Below, piece by piece: positions 34,945 through 46,600 of a DNA stretch of 64,000 bases. The stretch is from Phoronis australis (Eukaryota > Phoronida > Phoronidae), in contig NMRA01000031.1 in the NCBI GenBank assembly GCA_002633005.1, forward strand, positions 963,004 to 1,027,003, read 5' to 3'. The translations under genes were made by a program, and so were the position numbers. The notes below the pieces were generated by a model. The model was not told the DNA's origin and made no database searches. It saw only the letters and a list, made by a program, of their open reading frames with translations. Each line of letters begins with the position of its first letter. The first letter of the stretch is position 1.

Positions 34945-35220
34945 CAAGGGGTCCCCCCTGAATGCGGCCAAAAAGTACAGCACCCTATGTGAATATAGAG
35001 GACCCCACCTGAAGGTGGCCAAAGAGTGGGGCTCCATATATTGATATAAAGAACCCCAAGTTTTGGCTGCCCAATGATAATATGGGAGCCTCGCTCTTTG
35101 GTCGTCTTCGGGCGGGGCTTCAATATTAAGATAGGAGGCCTCGCAATTCAGCTGCCTTCGGGCGGGGCTCTTATATTAATATAGGGGTCTCGCTCTTCGG
35201 TTTCTTCGGACTGGGCGGGG
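34945..35220. repeat. Degenerate tandem repeat of ~55-60 bp units
   Basis: Five or six diverged units of the form 'cggccaaagagtggggctcc atatattgatataaagaac'. The later units carry cttcgggcggggcttnaatatta. Period about 58 bp. Confidence 0.7.
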
Positions 35221-35563
35221 TGAATTTCGTTTTTACGTTATTTTCCAACCAAAGAAAATATTTTTTGAATCCGGGTTCAAAAAAATCTCTGTCGGTGTGT
35301 GGATCGAAATATCAATCAAGGTTGAAATACTTAGGCGAGTTTGTAGCACGAATATAAGGGTCTTCAAGGGCAAACTTGTGCTAGAAACTCATATACGTAA
35401 ACTATAATGTATTTGGGCACAGTCTAATAACCACTTATCTTGAGTTCGCACAAAAGTAGCGAGTTCGTTTTGAGTACAGAGATTAGAGTCGGGCCATGGT
35501 CAACAATCTTGCTCACTGTATTAAACCCAGATCACAACCCCTCACTCTGTCAAGTGGATTGGG

Positions 35564-35944
35564 CTCGCTGGTTCCCTACGTGCCTAGCCAGTACGCAGTT
35601 CTCACGCAGGGCACGTGCTCTAGCATTGGTTGATGTAACCTCAGCAGTCATTGGTTAGCTTAACAACATCGACAGTAGAAAGATGCACTCCGAAAAGGCG
35701 CAACCACAATTTCTAGGATTCACATTTCCTGAACATAAATTTTAAGCACCTATTTGTCTGCCCAACGACATTTACACTTCAGTCCATCAGTCATTCCACT
35801 TTGTTTGCGTAAAGCGCTCGCTGCCTGTTGAGAATTCGACTAGCCAATCAGAAGCGCCGGTGTAAAAAAAAATTCCCAAGGAAAATTAACTGATACCTGC
35901 GTGCTGGCTTCCGACCACCTAGCGGCACGCAGGGAACCAGCGAG
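35564..35944. mobile_element. 381-bp TIR element with 10-bp target duplication
   Basis: The terminal inverted repeats match 20 of 21 bp and begin CTCGCTGGTTCCCT. They are flanked by GTGGATTGGG at 35554-35563 and 35945-35954. A long duplication of 9-10 bp with no coding sequence suggests a Mutator-like MITE. A related 575-bp copy is at 58252-58826 in opposite orientation. Confidence 0.88.
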
Positions 35945-37300
35945 GTGGATTGGGGTGAAGTGGAAGTTGCAGGTGATGTCAGATTTATAACAAAATCCCA
36001 GAAAACGGTCCAAAACGGTTGGATTAAATTGACATGTCTAGGATATACTTAGCTAAACACGTCTCAAACCGCTCCACACCATGACAAAAATGGATTTCCA
36101 TACTCTGGCGAACATACCATTAAGGGAGTCGGTAAGCACACTGTAGCAACGGTGTTAAATCGCCATCACTCCCAAAATTGGTCCGTCCGCTCCTCGTCAA
36201 TGGCAGTTAATCCTTTAATTCATTTTGACTGGGTAAGATACAATAGCTATCGTGACAAGGGAAAGTTTGAGACAAATTTGCGAAAGTTACTTTACTTTGA
36301 ATGCAATGTTTAAATCGTAAAAGAGGCTGGAAATCATCTTAACAAGCTACAGTCATTTTTCTGAAACACTGATCCACTGTGACGTGTCCATTCTGTCACT
36401 TCCGTTTTTAGCTAGTGCTGTTTCTTAAAACGTTTTTCTGTCATAGTAAGACAAAAAATCTTTACGACATATGGTATCAAAAAGTCAGCAATTTCCTATC
36501 GGTACTCAAAAAGTACATCTAAACATTATGTTCATTTAGGAAAAATATAGAAACAGAAAGTACATTTACTTTTTGGGGTAGTTTATGAAGTAAGACATAA
36601 CCTCTGTCATTAATACAGCTGTTGAATAATGCATCTTCTCAATCCATGCCCCCACTTTTAAGGTATGTCCTGAGACAACATCTGGTACTTTGAACCCACG
36701 CGAAACAACACCTGAAACAGCAAAATGCTCACCCAGCGACTTCACAGGCGGTAAATCTCAACCCCACGTGACTCATTGTAAATCCCAACCCGACGGCAAT
36801 CATTGTAAATCCGGCGCTGTACAACCCACTTAATGGGAATTTTTGTCTTTCGTTCTATTCGAAACATCCCTTTTGGATACAAGTGTAGAACTGACTGTTG
36901 TGCTAAAATGAAATTTTTAAGACATTTGTTTCGTGAAATGCCCTTTTTGATTAGAAATTAATCGCGTTATTTTGTTGTATGTCAATACAGAATAAGAAAG
37001 GCCATACTGTAGGTCTATTTGGAAAATTGAAGAATTACTACTACAGAACTGTGACCATGTTTGTCAGTAACCTTTTAGAAACACTCAATGATTGAAGCTT
37101 CGTTTCCGCGGGAACGGATGCGCTACGTTATATATAATTAACACTCTTGTACATGGCTTAATGTGATAATTTATTTCTCATACATCATAACTGGGTTCGT
37201 CATGTTAGGACGTAGGCTAATCCGTAGGGACCAATGGGAGTCTGAAGACTACGATACATAGGCCTACATATCAAGTTACGGTATACCACCTGTAGTGGTA

Positions 37301-37375
37301 TCATTCACACACTTGAATATATTATCTCACAAACACTTGAACACATTATTTCACAAAAACTTGAATATATTATTT
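37301..37375. repeat. Three ~27-bp tandem units
   Basis: acacttgaatatattatctc, acacttgaacacattatttc and aacttgaatatattatttcc follow one another with about 27-bp spacing. Confidence 0.8.
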
Positions 37376-37390
37376 CCCTTTCAGTTTTGT

Positions 37391-37673
37391 TTAAAGCTGC
37401 TGCATTTCTCCGTGTTCATTGGGCTAAAAATGAAAATGGAATTAAACCTTTTACTCTCATAAAATCGGTCTCAGAATGGTTCTTACCGTGATAGGATTCT
37501 ATTTCATTGAACGACAAGAACATGCTGGAAGCAAGAAAATGGTTCAGAGTTTATTGAGGATGGCCAACACGTTAAGGAATGTTATCATGCCGACCTTATG
37601 AGAGGAAAAGCATGATTCAATTTTCGTTTTTAGCCAGATAAACAGAGCAAAATACAGCTTTAAGAACTGAAAA
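37391..37673. mobile_element. Long-TIR MITE, TTAAAGCTG family
   Basis: Ends TTAAAGCTG..CAGCTTTAA. Arms of about 50 bp align imperfectly (ggctaaaaatgaaaatgg against ggctaaaaacgaaaattg). The interior shares ccttttactctcataaaatc and the cgtgataggatt block with 18262-18606. Confidence 0.7.
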
Positions 37674-38379
37674 AGTATCGTGATCATGAAACGCATATCA
37701 GTCAAAAAAATCTTAAACGAAGGGGCATCAAACGTTTTAATATTTTTCAGAAAACAGATTGGATTTTACTGTTTTTCTCTCTAATATCAAGGGTTTAAAG
37801 GGATATTTCATGCCACCTTTTTTCAACTACTGCGTTAGTTTTAGAAAGGTATCTCACTTTAGAACCTGCGACAGGTAGATGTATGAGACTTGAAAAGAAA
37901 TAGTCGACCTAAGCCTTGACAGTCCAATCCAATCTAGCCTTTGAAGATCTTCTGAATATTTGCTGACACCACTGCTTACCTAGACACGGAGATTTGTTAA
38001 AAAGTGGTACGAAAACTTCTACACGATGCATGACAAAATCAAATAGAATAGTTGATAAAAAATACTCTAAGACCGAAGACCTACCAAACCCCTAAGATCT
38101 TCCAGGCCTACATCCGAGTCCAGGGTCTATTCTATGTACTCGAAACTCGACTCGAAAATAGGCCTAGCATACCATTGCGTATCCGGAGAAAACTTAAAAT
38201 TTTGTACATACATCGCTGTGCAGCGAGATTGGTCAAATTTCCTGTCCCAGATCTGGGATTAGATTCTGACATCAGGGTGCGTTGAGATGTCAAAGATGAC
38301 GTCACCATATGTACGGACTCCCTGCATGTAGAAGCAACATGTTTACGGTTGATCAATGTGCGGTACCAGTCCTGGCTTG

Positions 38380-38640
38380 CGTTCAGTAGACGCTAGGACC
38401 TACGCTAGGACCTACGCTAGGACCTACGCTAGGACCTACGCTAGGACCTACGCTAGGACCTACGCTAGGACCTACGCTAGGACCTACGCTAGGACCTACG
38501 CTAGGACCTACGCTAGGACCTACGCTAGGACTTAGCTAAAACCTAGTCAAAGTCACGTGCTCTCATTTAAAATTCACGGCAATATCTCACGTAATCTCGC
38601 GAAGTCTTGGTTTTTAGCGAGGTCTTAGCGTTACCGAACG
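38380..38640. mobile_element. MITE, GTTCAGTA..CGCTAGGACCT family, carrying an expanded minisatellite
   Basis: The left end gttcagtagacgctaggacc and right end aggtcttagcgttaccgaac are inverted repeats. The core (agctaaaacctagtcaaagt, then tcacgtgctctcattt and the ctcgcgaagtcttgg block) matches, in reverse, the copies at 47068, 51133 and 59367. Confidence 0.85.
38391..38531. repeat. 12-bp minisatellite (cgctaggaccta), almost 12 copies
   Basis: Perfect repetition from 38391 to 38528, breaking as cgctaggactta. The unit is the subterminal repeat of the MITE that contains it; other copies of that MITE have only two units. Confidence 0.97.
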
Positions 38641-39889
38641 GGAGGCTGGTATAGCTCATTGGGTTGATGGAGAAATAGGGAGCATTGATCTCGTTGGCCA
38701 GTAAGGTAAGCATAAGAACCTTATAGACCAACACGACTTTGAACAACACGTAACACTGTAGGTTTTTGCTTACAGTAAGCGGAAATGCAGGCTCATTCTG
38801 CCTACAGTTTCGATAAGAAGTGAAACGCAGGAACTTCAACAGACTTCTTTCAGATATTAAAAGCTGTATGCCTACACGGTTTTTTGAAAGGTTAAGTTTA
38901 CCTGTAATAGCTTTAATTTGCATTCAGGTTGCTTCAAGATGTTGAAAAATTGAAATTACTGAGTTTTTATCTTCATAAACAGTCGATAAGTATAATTCAT
39001 GAGTTGATATTTTGACATTATAGTGTATTCAGGAATGTGAAGTGTCTGACACTACATATTTGTAAAAACATATGGATATGAATGTGATCATCAAAAAATT
39101 AGTGGTTAGGGTTGCTTGTGCTTTCAGAGATCACAAAAAGGGATTCATTGGTAGACGGAGATTTCACGAATGGGTTTCGCTATCGTAACACTAACATGGT
39201 CATTAATATGAGACTACATCATAGAAAGAATAGCTTTCTTAGAAAATCTGCCCTTCTGAGAGACAAATCGCGCATACCAATATGAGCACGGACCATTAAA
39301 AATAAGCGGGTGTAGGCAACGGACATACTAAGGTTCGAAGCAGCAATAAACCAGCATTACATCGAAGAAACTTATCTTTGATTCTGACCATTTTCCGCAA
39401 TACACTTAGCTTCAGCGTGTTCCTTACTCAGTGAGAAGTGATTTTTCGCCTTGCAAAGACCTGACAGTTGGTTGTACCTCGAGGCTACACTCGGGTATCA
39501 ACATATCCCTTCAGAACCTTATTTCAACCAATCACAAACTGCCATTTCCTTCCAAGCGCAGAAAGCACAACTATTTTGACAGAAGAACAATAATTTGAGA
39601 CTAATTATATTACAGGAAGCTGTCTAAATCAAAATTTTGAATTTTGTGACGACAGGTTAGATTAAAGCCGTTTTAACTTATGATTTTGAGTCTTTAAATT
39701 GACGATGATTCCGAGAGGCCGAATTATAAGCACGTACAGGCACAATATTCAGTAATGCTATTGCATTGACTACTTCGGCAGACGCCTTCACTACTTTTGG
39801 CTTGTTTACAAAATTGCAGGTTTGCATTTTTGCGGTTAATCCTGTTTTTCCATTAACAGCGCCCATTGATCAATGCGATTTCCCGCCTC

Positions 39890-39990
39890 GAGTATCCCCG
39901 AGCTGCGTTCCGTAAGCATACGGCACTCGCGATGCATGGCGATATTTCGCGAAGACTTACGTGATCTATTGAGAGTTTCTTGCGTATGCG
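39890..39990 (-). mobile_element. Short TIR element, 'CGCGAAATATC' family, copy 1
   Basis: Inverted ends cgttccgtaagcatacg and cgtatgcggaatgc. The core gcgatatttcgcgaagactta is shared with 42613-42748 and 43640-43745. All three copies by chance give SLREISP-like ORF fragments. Confidence 0.6.
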
Positions 39991-40400
39991 GAATGCAAAC
40001 CTGGTGCCATTGATTAGGAGAAAACACAGTGTCAACGATCTTTAATTAGATTTCGTGGCAAGAGAAAAGTCTCAATCTTTTCCCATTACTTTTAGTTTGC
40101 CAGACGGCTAACATACAGTATTGCCATAATGAGCATTAGCACAGTTTGACCTATCTCTGTCGCGAAGATATCAAACGCTTAGATATTTCGAAATCTTGAT
40201 GCTGATTTTCGCAATTCAGTTCATTAGTTCAGTTGAAGTTGGAAAACATTTTCCATTGACTTGAAATCCAAAAATATATCACTACGGATGTTTTATCGAA
40301 CAACACCCACACAACAAGATAGTATATGCACAGTGCAAGGTACGTCGCCAATATTATGTACAGCCTTTTTCTTCATGGTTGGGAACGAGGCTGTCTCCTT

Positions 40401-40446
40401 ATTGGTCGATATTGATTCGACGGCTAACCGGCGTTCTATTATAAAA
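40401..40446 (+). promoter_or_regulatory. CCAAT/TATA promoter of the cysteine-rich secreted protein
   Basis: Reverse CCAAT box ATTGG at 40401-40405 and TATAAAA at 40440-40446. Transcription would start near 40470, about 57 bp before the ATG. Confidence 0.65.
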
Positions 40447-40526
40447 CAAATTGGGTACAATTCCCCGTCTCAGAATCCTCACTATATTCCAGAGTGACTC
40501 TTTTACAGGACAGCAGTGTTATCACG

Positions 40527-40640
40527 ATGCTTACCCGTGTCTGCCTACTACTTATTGTCGTCTCGTCCGTTTATTCTTGGGGACGCTCCCCTGGGAGTAA
40601 CTACCGTCCCCACAACCGACATGAAAATTTGGAAAGAAAG
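40527..40640 (+). CDS. Cys-rich protein exon 1: signal peptide and N-terminal peptide
   Basis: ATG at 40527, 38 codons ending in LERK, donor gtgaga at 40641, phase 0. TATA and CCAAT motifs sit at the right distance upstream. Confidence 0.8.
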
Positions 40641-43600
40641 GTGAGAAAAAGTTTCGTGTACTTGGACATGAAAAGTTCTTGAACTTGTTTTCTTTTAAGT
40701 ATCTTCAGTTTCGTCTCAGTGTCAATTCACTCATATTCCATGATATTTGACAATAGAGGGACACAATAAAAGACTTTCTTGAAACAGTGGCGATGCATAG
40801 CTCTCCTGGGTGGAGGATATGGTTGCTGAAATCAGGCATTGGAACAGGCTGCCACTGCTAAAAGCTAACTTCATAATAGAAGTAATAGATAACTCCACAT
40901 CCTGTTTTCAGAACGGTGAAAACCGTGCAAATAACTCCAGACGGTTGTAAACGTTTTACACTTTCGAGTACATAGTCATATATGACAGTGAAATATTTTG
41001 CTCAGTAGAACAACAACTTGATGGAACTTTTCGACGTTTTCAGCAAATACTGTGGTCATCTTATGTACTATCATGCGCAAAATTGAAACAGATTATTGAT
41101 AACTGCGCATGCTTTTCTGCTTTCGTATTTTGAACACTTCTCTGTTTCGCTTTTGAGAACACTCCTGTGTTTGAAAACAGCGATTCTCTCGAAGTTAGCC
41201 TCTATTAAGAAAAGTGACTGTAGGCTTGAGTAGGAAATTTGGTCTCACTCTCCACACAAGGATTTCCGAAAAGTAATTTATCATCAGCAAAATACAAAGT
41301 CTCTATGAATATACCAGTAATCGGTAATTACTCAAATAACGTGTTTAACCTACTGCTTAACTGTCATGTGTAAGTAATTACATCGTCATTGGAAAACGTT
41401 TAATCTGAAATAGCGAAGTGACTCAAATTTTCAAATTGGGTGGACTGCGTCAACAGCTCCAATTTGTATCATAGAAAGTGTTTCTCTGGCAGTTAATTTG
41501 ATAACTGTATACTGGTCGGTTATAGTGAAAACTCCTTCGTATAACTGGGAATCTCTTTGCCGTAAAACGTATTTTTCGTTTAGTTTCCAATTTAAAAAAA
41601 TGAACAAATGCCATGATACAACGCGAATTCTCCTTATTTTTAAACGGGACAATTTGATCCGTTAACCGATGAAGAGCTAATATATTAAGCAAGCACACAT
41701 AAATCAACAGTGGGAGAGAAAGGCTATGGTAACCACTTCGAGTGGAGTTTAAAAGCGGTGAACATGGCGATTTTTGGTGGAAATTCTCGCTCATGTCGAA
41801 GCGCTCTCGTACGTGCTGCAAAATGAAAGTTTCGGCAAAAACTGTATAAAAGGTATTTTCATGGATGTTCGCAATTCATGTCACTTTTCATGAAACCGGG
41901 CAGTTATTTTGTTTAAAATTTTGCGCTAAACACCAGAAATGGGACATCGTCTTGTATAGTCGTGGAGACGACACTGCACATAATATATAGGGTGTAAATT
42001 ACGAAAATATGATTCACTGTATGGTCTATACCTGTACAAACCTCTATATTGAATTTACACGACGTTTCGGTCGGCAATTTCTACGAACATCACGAGAAAC
42101 TGTGATGCTTTATTTTCTGAGCTTCGTCTCGATTTTCATATGTAACAGCTTGTAAGATATGACATGACAATCCATTTGCAATTGTTCTCGACTATCAGAA
42201 GGCCATACCCCACTCATTAGAGATTCGACAAGATGAGAGAAAGAACGATTAAAAGGGGGTTCAACTGTTGGGACCATCTAAGAAAAAGTCACAATTCGGT
42301 ATAGAATTGAAAATGTCTAAATATTAGATTAACACAACGGACCTCAACAAAAAAAACTTTTTCTGCAGAATTCTCTTGCAAAAGTAGACCCTGTTATTGA
42401 GCTCTATTCCAAATGTGAACCATTTCGTAGGGACAATGGTCGTTAAGATATCGCCAGCAGAGCAGCACGTCCTCAATGTAGGTACCCCCTCCCCCGGAAA
42501 AACCCGGGCATAGAAGTAATTTCTTTCTGTGTTGGGGGAAAGAAACCAAAATATGGCGATAACTTGTAGCAGCCATGTTGGGTTTGCAGCATCAAAGTGG
42601 TATAGGCTACTGATTTCGTAGACGCAAGAATCTCGCTCAGGAAGCTAGTGTGATCACTTGCTTCGCTTGCAATACATGGTGAGATCTCGCGAGATGTTAT
42701 GACTTCTTGCTTTTCTCGCAAGAAACTAGGTCTACGGAACGCACGCCATCGTCTAAGCAATTACGTTAAGTCAATTCTTCTGCCCAACCCCCTCCCCCCT
42801 CCCCCCCCCCCGACCCCCCATCCAGAAACTATGTCCAATTCTTGATTTTGTGACGATAGGTAAATTTTGGAGGAGTGGTGAGAACTGAGTGCTGTGGTAT
42901 TGCGTTGGTATAGATTATTGCTATCATTTCTAAAGTTAACACGTTCCAGTGAGTCAATCCAAGTTCTGAAACATAAAATCCGATACACGGGATAATTGAT
43001 TTAAGTAGAAAATCGATTTCACTACGAATTATCGCAGGGAATTATGATTGCTTTCTTTTCCGCTTTCAGAGCATTCAGTGATTAATTTCGCGAAGAACAA
43101 GCAACTAAAATGGTTGAAATATTTAGCAGTTCACTGTAAAACTGCTACGTATTTTATCGCACGCACATTGACAATCGGTCGCTTGGATTTTTCTAAACCG
43201 GGAACTTTAAACCGAGGGCCCTAAACCGGGGACCCTAAAGCGAAAGAGATATTAAACCACGAGCCCTCTTGAAATCATTTTGCGCGCAAGCGTTTTCAAT
43301 GCAGGCCTGAAATTTTGCGTCGTCACCGGTAAAATGTGATGCCGCATTTTGCTTCACTCACAAATAAACAAGATGTAATTATTTTTTCTAAGTTCCAACA
43401 AACTTTACTGAAACGATAAAAAGTTTAAGAGTGTGGATTTAGTTGTGATACCATTCCCTTAAATGCTCAAAATTAGGGTTATGCCACTTCACAAGTGTGT
43501 TTGTTTTAGTAATTTTCTGGCTTATCAATGGCTTAACCATTCATACCACAACGGCTGCACTACACCGGTTCAGCAACTGAGCCAACCGGCTACGAGATTT

Positions 43601-46600
43601 GATTGGCCGGCAGTCGCCATCGAGAACCAATTAAATATCTTAGCCGGTCTCTCCTGCAAATGCAGCACAATCTCGAAAACTCAAGATCACGCAAGTCTCC
43701 GCGAAATATCTCCATGGTTTACAAGCAAAGCACGTGATCATACATTAATGGTCATCACTATAAACACTATGAACACAGTCAGTCAATTGTTTTTAGGTAC
43801 ATTTGTAATCATCGTGCTGTTTCAGGCTTACATTTTCAGGTTATCACATTTTACTTTTTGATTACCGGGTATGACATTGATCACCTGTTTGCTGCAGTAC
43901 TTGAAAAGTAAAAACTGTCATTTCCTGAATTTATCCCATAGGCGTTGAATGAAATGAGTGCAATTCGACCATTGGTATTGTTTTCCGAATTGCACTCCCG
44001 CGACTACTTTAACAGTGCCCTCTTACATGGAAAGTTCAAAAGTTATGTCAATGTCGACTCGACGTCGTTAGCCAGTTAGAACATCAAACTTTCCCAAAAT
44101 GGTTTAAAATAATAAATTTACAGCAGTATAAATAACACTCAACATGCAATCAGGTCCCAAACATAACATCGGGTACAAAACTGTTAAATATATAACACTT
44201 CTGTCTCAGTTTTATTTGCTAAATATTATATCGCCTGCAACTCAGGCATCGATTCCTTGGTAACTACAATGTTAAATATTGTTGTTATTTAATTATTTTC
44301 ATGAAATGTTACAAGCACAACGAACAATTACCGTTGTTGCCATCTTTGTTTTATTTCTTCTCAAGTAATTAATCGTCACGTTACTGTTTTCTTTTACTAA
44401 CTTGTAACATAACGCGCAAGTTCATACACTATAGGTTGTGATCCGCCATGTGATCAATCTAAAAATTTGCCGAAAGAGATAAACGAGCCTAAGAGTTCGA
44501 AGCGTATGGGATAAATACAATTCGATCTCGGTCGATACGCGGAATAATGTCTCGTGGGATATCATTTCTTCTACACCAATCTCGATACGTTTTGTGTATA
44601 TGCCTTCAGGGACGGTACAGTAGTTGAACCCTTACCACTGGTCGCAGAGCACTTACCACTGGTCGCAGAGCACATACCACTGGTCGCAGAGCACTTACCA
44701 GTGGTCGCAGAGCACTTACCACTGGTTGCAGAGCACTTACCACGGAGCGGAACAACTACCACGGGGGCGGAACTCTCACGCACCGAACGAACACTTTACT
44801 ACAACCCCACATAGAAACACTTTTCAAAGTTGTGGTACTCAAATTGTTTGTGGAAAGGTTTTTTCATGGTAAAAAAATTTGGGTTGTGCTATAAAAGTTT
44901 CATAGAGAGCGGTGTTTCACTCCGTCAAAAGTCTTCTGTGGGTCGCGGTAATGGCGCACTTACCAACCCTGGTCCTGGGGCTTGCTATCAGAAATTCCCA
45001 GTTACCGTTTTGTACACAAGCGGATCCAGGATTTCGTAAGGGGTTACAAAACAGATTTTAAGTGCGCGTAAACTCTGATGGCGTTTTGAACCCCTTAAAT
45101 CCGCCTCTAGACTACCATGTCTAGTGACACGATACTGAAGCCGTGTTTTGTTCGTGTGCTTCACCATGTGGGAAAGCACACACCGACAGTCATTAACCTG
45201 ACACGTGTGCTGATTTTCAATGTTCTGTAACTGACTTGAAAGTGCCGATCGCAACAAAACATTTCCATCATATTTACCAAACCTCCTACCTCTCTAATGT
45301 TGTAAAAAAACCTAAGAAATCACTTCCGACACCTATTATACCATTCTCACTTGTAAGATGCCAGTATACAGATATGATTGCGATGATCTTAGGTGATTGG
45401 AAGCAGGTATTCAAAACATGCTTTTGACACTTTCTGGTGAAAATACAACTATTTCTGAAAAATAAATCTCACGTGAGCAAAAGTGCAGTGTCTATGGATA
45501 CACTCTAGTGCTAGTTATTGAGATAATTTCTGCAAATTATTCATAGACAATTATGGGATCATAAATACTTGACTAAGCATTTTTTGGCAATTATGAAGTA
45601 CGAGCGTGCGAGCAAATTTCTGTCTCAAGTCTTAAGTCATTTTCACGAAACAGACCATTGGGCTTAAACATACTCGTCATTTTAAATAAAAATTTCATAA
45701 ATAAACGGCTTTTAACATAAGTTAGTTCAGTCGAAATTTATGCCCAAATAATGCAGAGACAACTCCAAACGTTATGATTTTTAGTTTATTTTTTAGTTTT
45801 GGTGGTGCACTACCTCCTAAAATGGCCGCCGTAGTGAGTGACAGCTGACTCGCGCATTATGGGTATTCACTCAACTGCCGCCCAATTCAGAAACAAACAT
45901 TTTAAAAATTAATAGCAAAATAAGACGAACACAAACAAGGCTGAAAGATATGAAGTGCTTATATTTTAGTGACATCTTTCGTCTCAGTGACGAAACTCAA
46001 CTTGTGTTCCATACTGCAAGCCTAATATCATAGAAATTACCTCTAATCTGAGTGCGAGAGTAAAATGAGATCCATCTTATAACAGTAAAAGGTTAAATCA
46101 AAAATTGTTTTTCAACAGAGATTTATTGTGTCCTTCTAAACCTAACTGGGTGGTCATTATTACAAAACACCAATGAACGATTGCAACCGCCGAATAGATA
46201 CGCATTCAACTGCTCCACCCGGGAACTGCAAAGAACACACTGATAAACGGTTCACCATCTGTGGGGTAACGAAAAGGTGCACTCGGCATTATCTTCTCAT
46301 TTGATCCTAATTAAATTTTAAGTCGGACAAGTTGATCCGATTACGGTTTTAACGTCTATGTCTTGCCATGATTAGGTATGAATTCATTTTCTGTAAAATA
46401 GTTTTGCCTACCTTTTACTATTTTATCGCAAAAGATGTAACAATTAATCCTAGCGTACACGGGTGATCGCTAATATCACTGAAACTGTTGCGGTCATAAG
46501 AAATCTTTAATTTCTTATACTGGACTTAAGGCAATCATCTTTCTGGTGCCATTATCCTAATTGGTTATTGTTCCAAACAAGGAATGCAAAATGATATAAT

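Noticed and set aside
37301-38531. CRISPR-like arrays
   Set aside because: Repeats are contiguous minisatellites with no spacers, in eukaryotic DNA.
38567-38923. 118-codon ORF on -
   Set aside because: Its end matches an ORF at 59257-59442 only because both run through copies of the same MITE.
43463-43861. 132-codon ORF on +
   Set aside because: Its middle (SLREISPW) is the translation of a short TIR element also seen at 39890 and 42613 on the other strand.
44554-44872. ORFs with EHLPLVA- or QSTYHWS-type repeats
   Set aside because: Created by the 21-bp minisatellite, which stays open in several frames.
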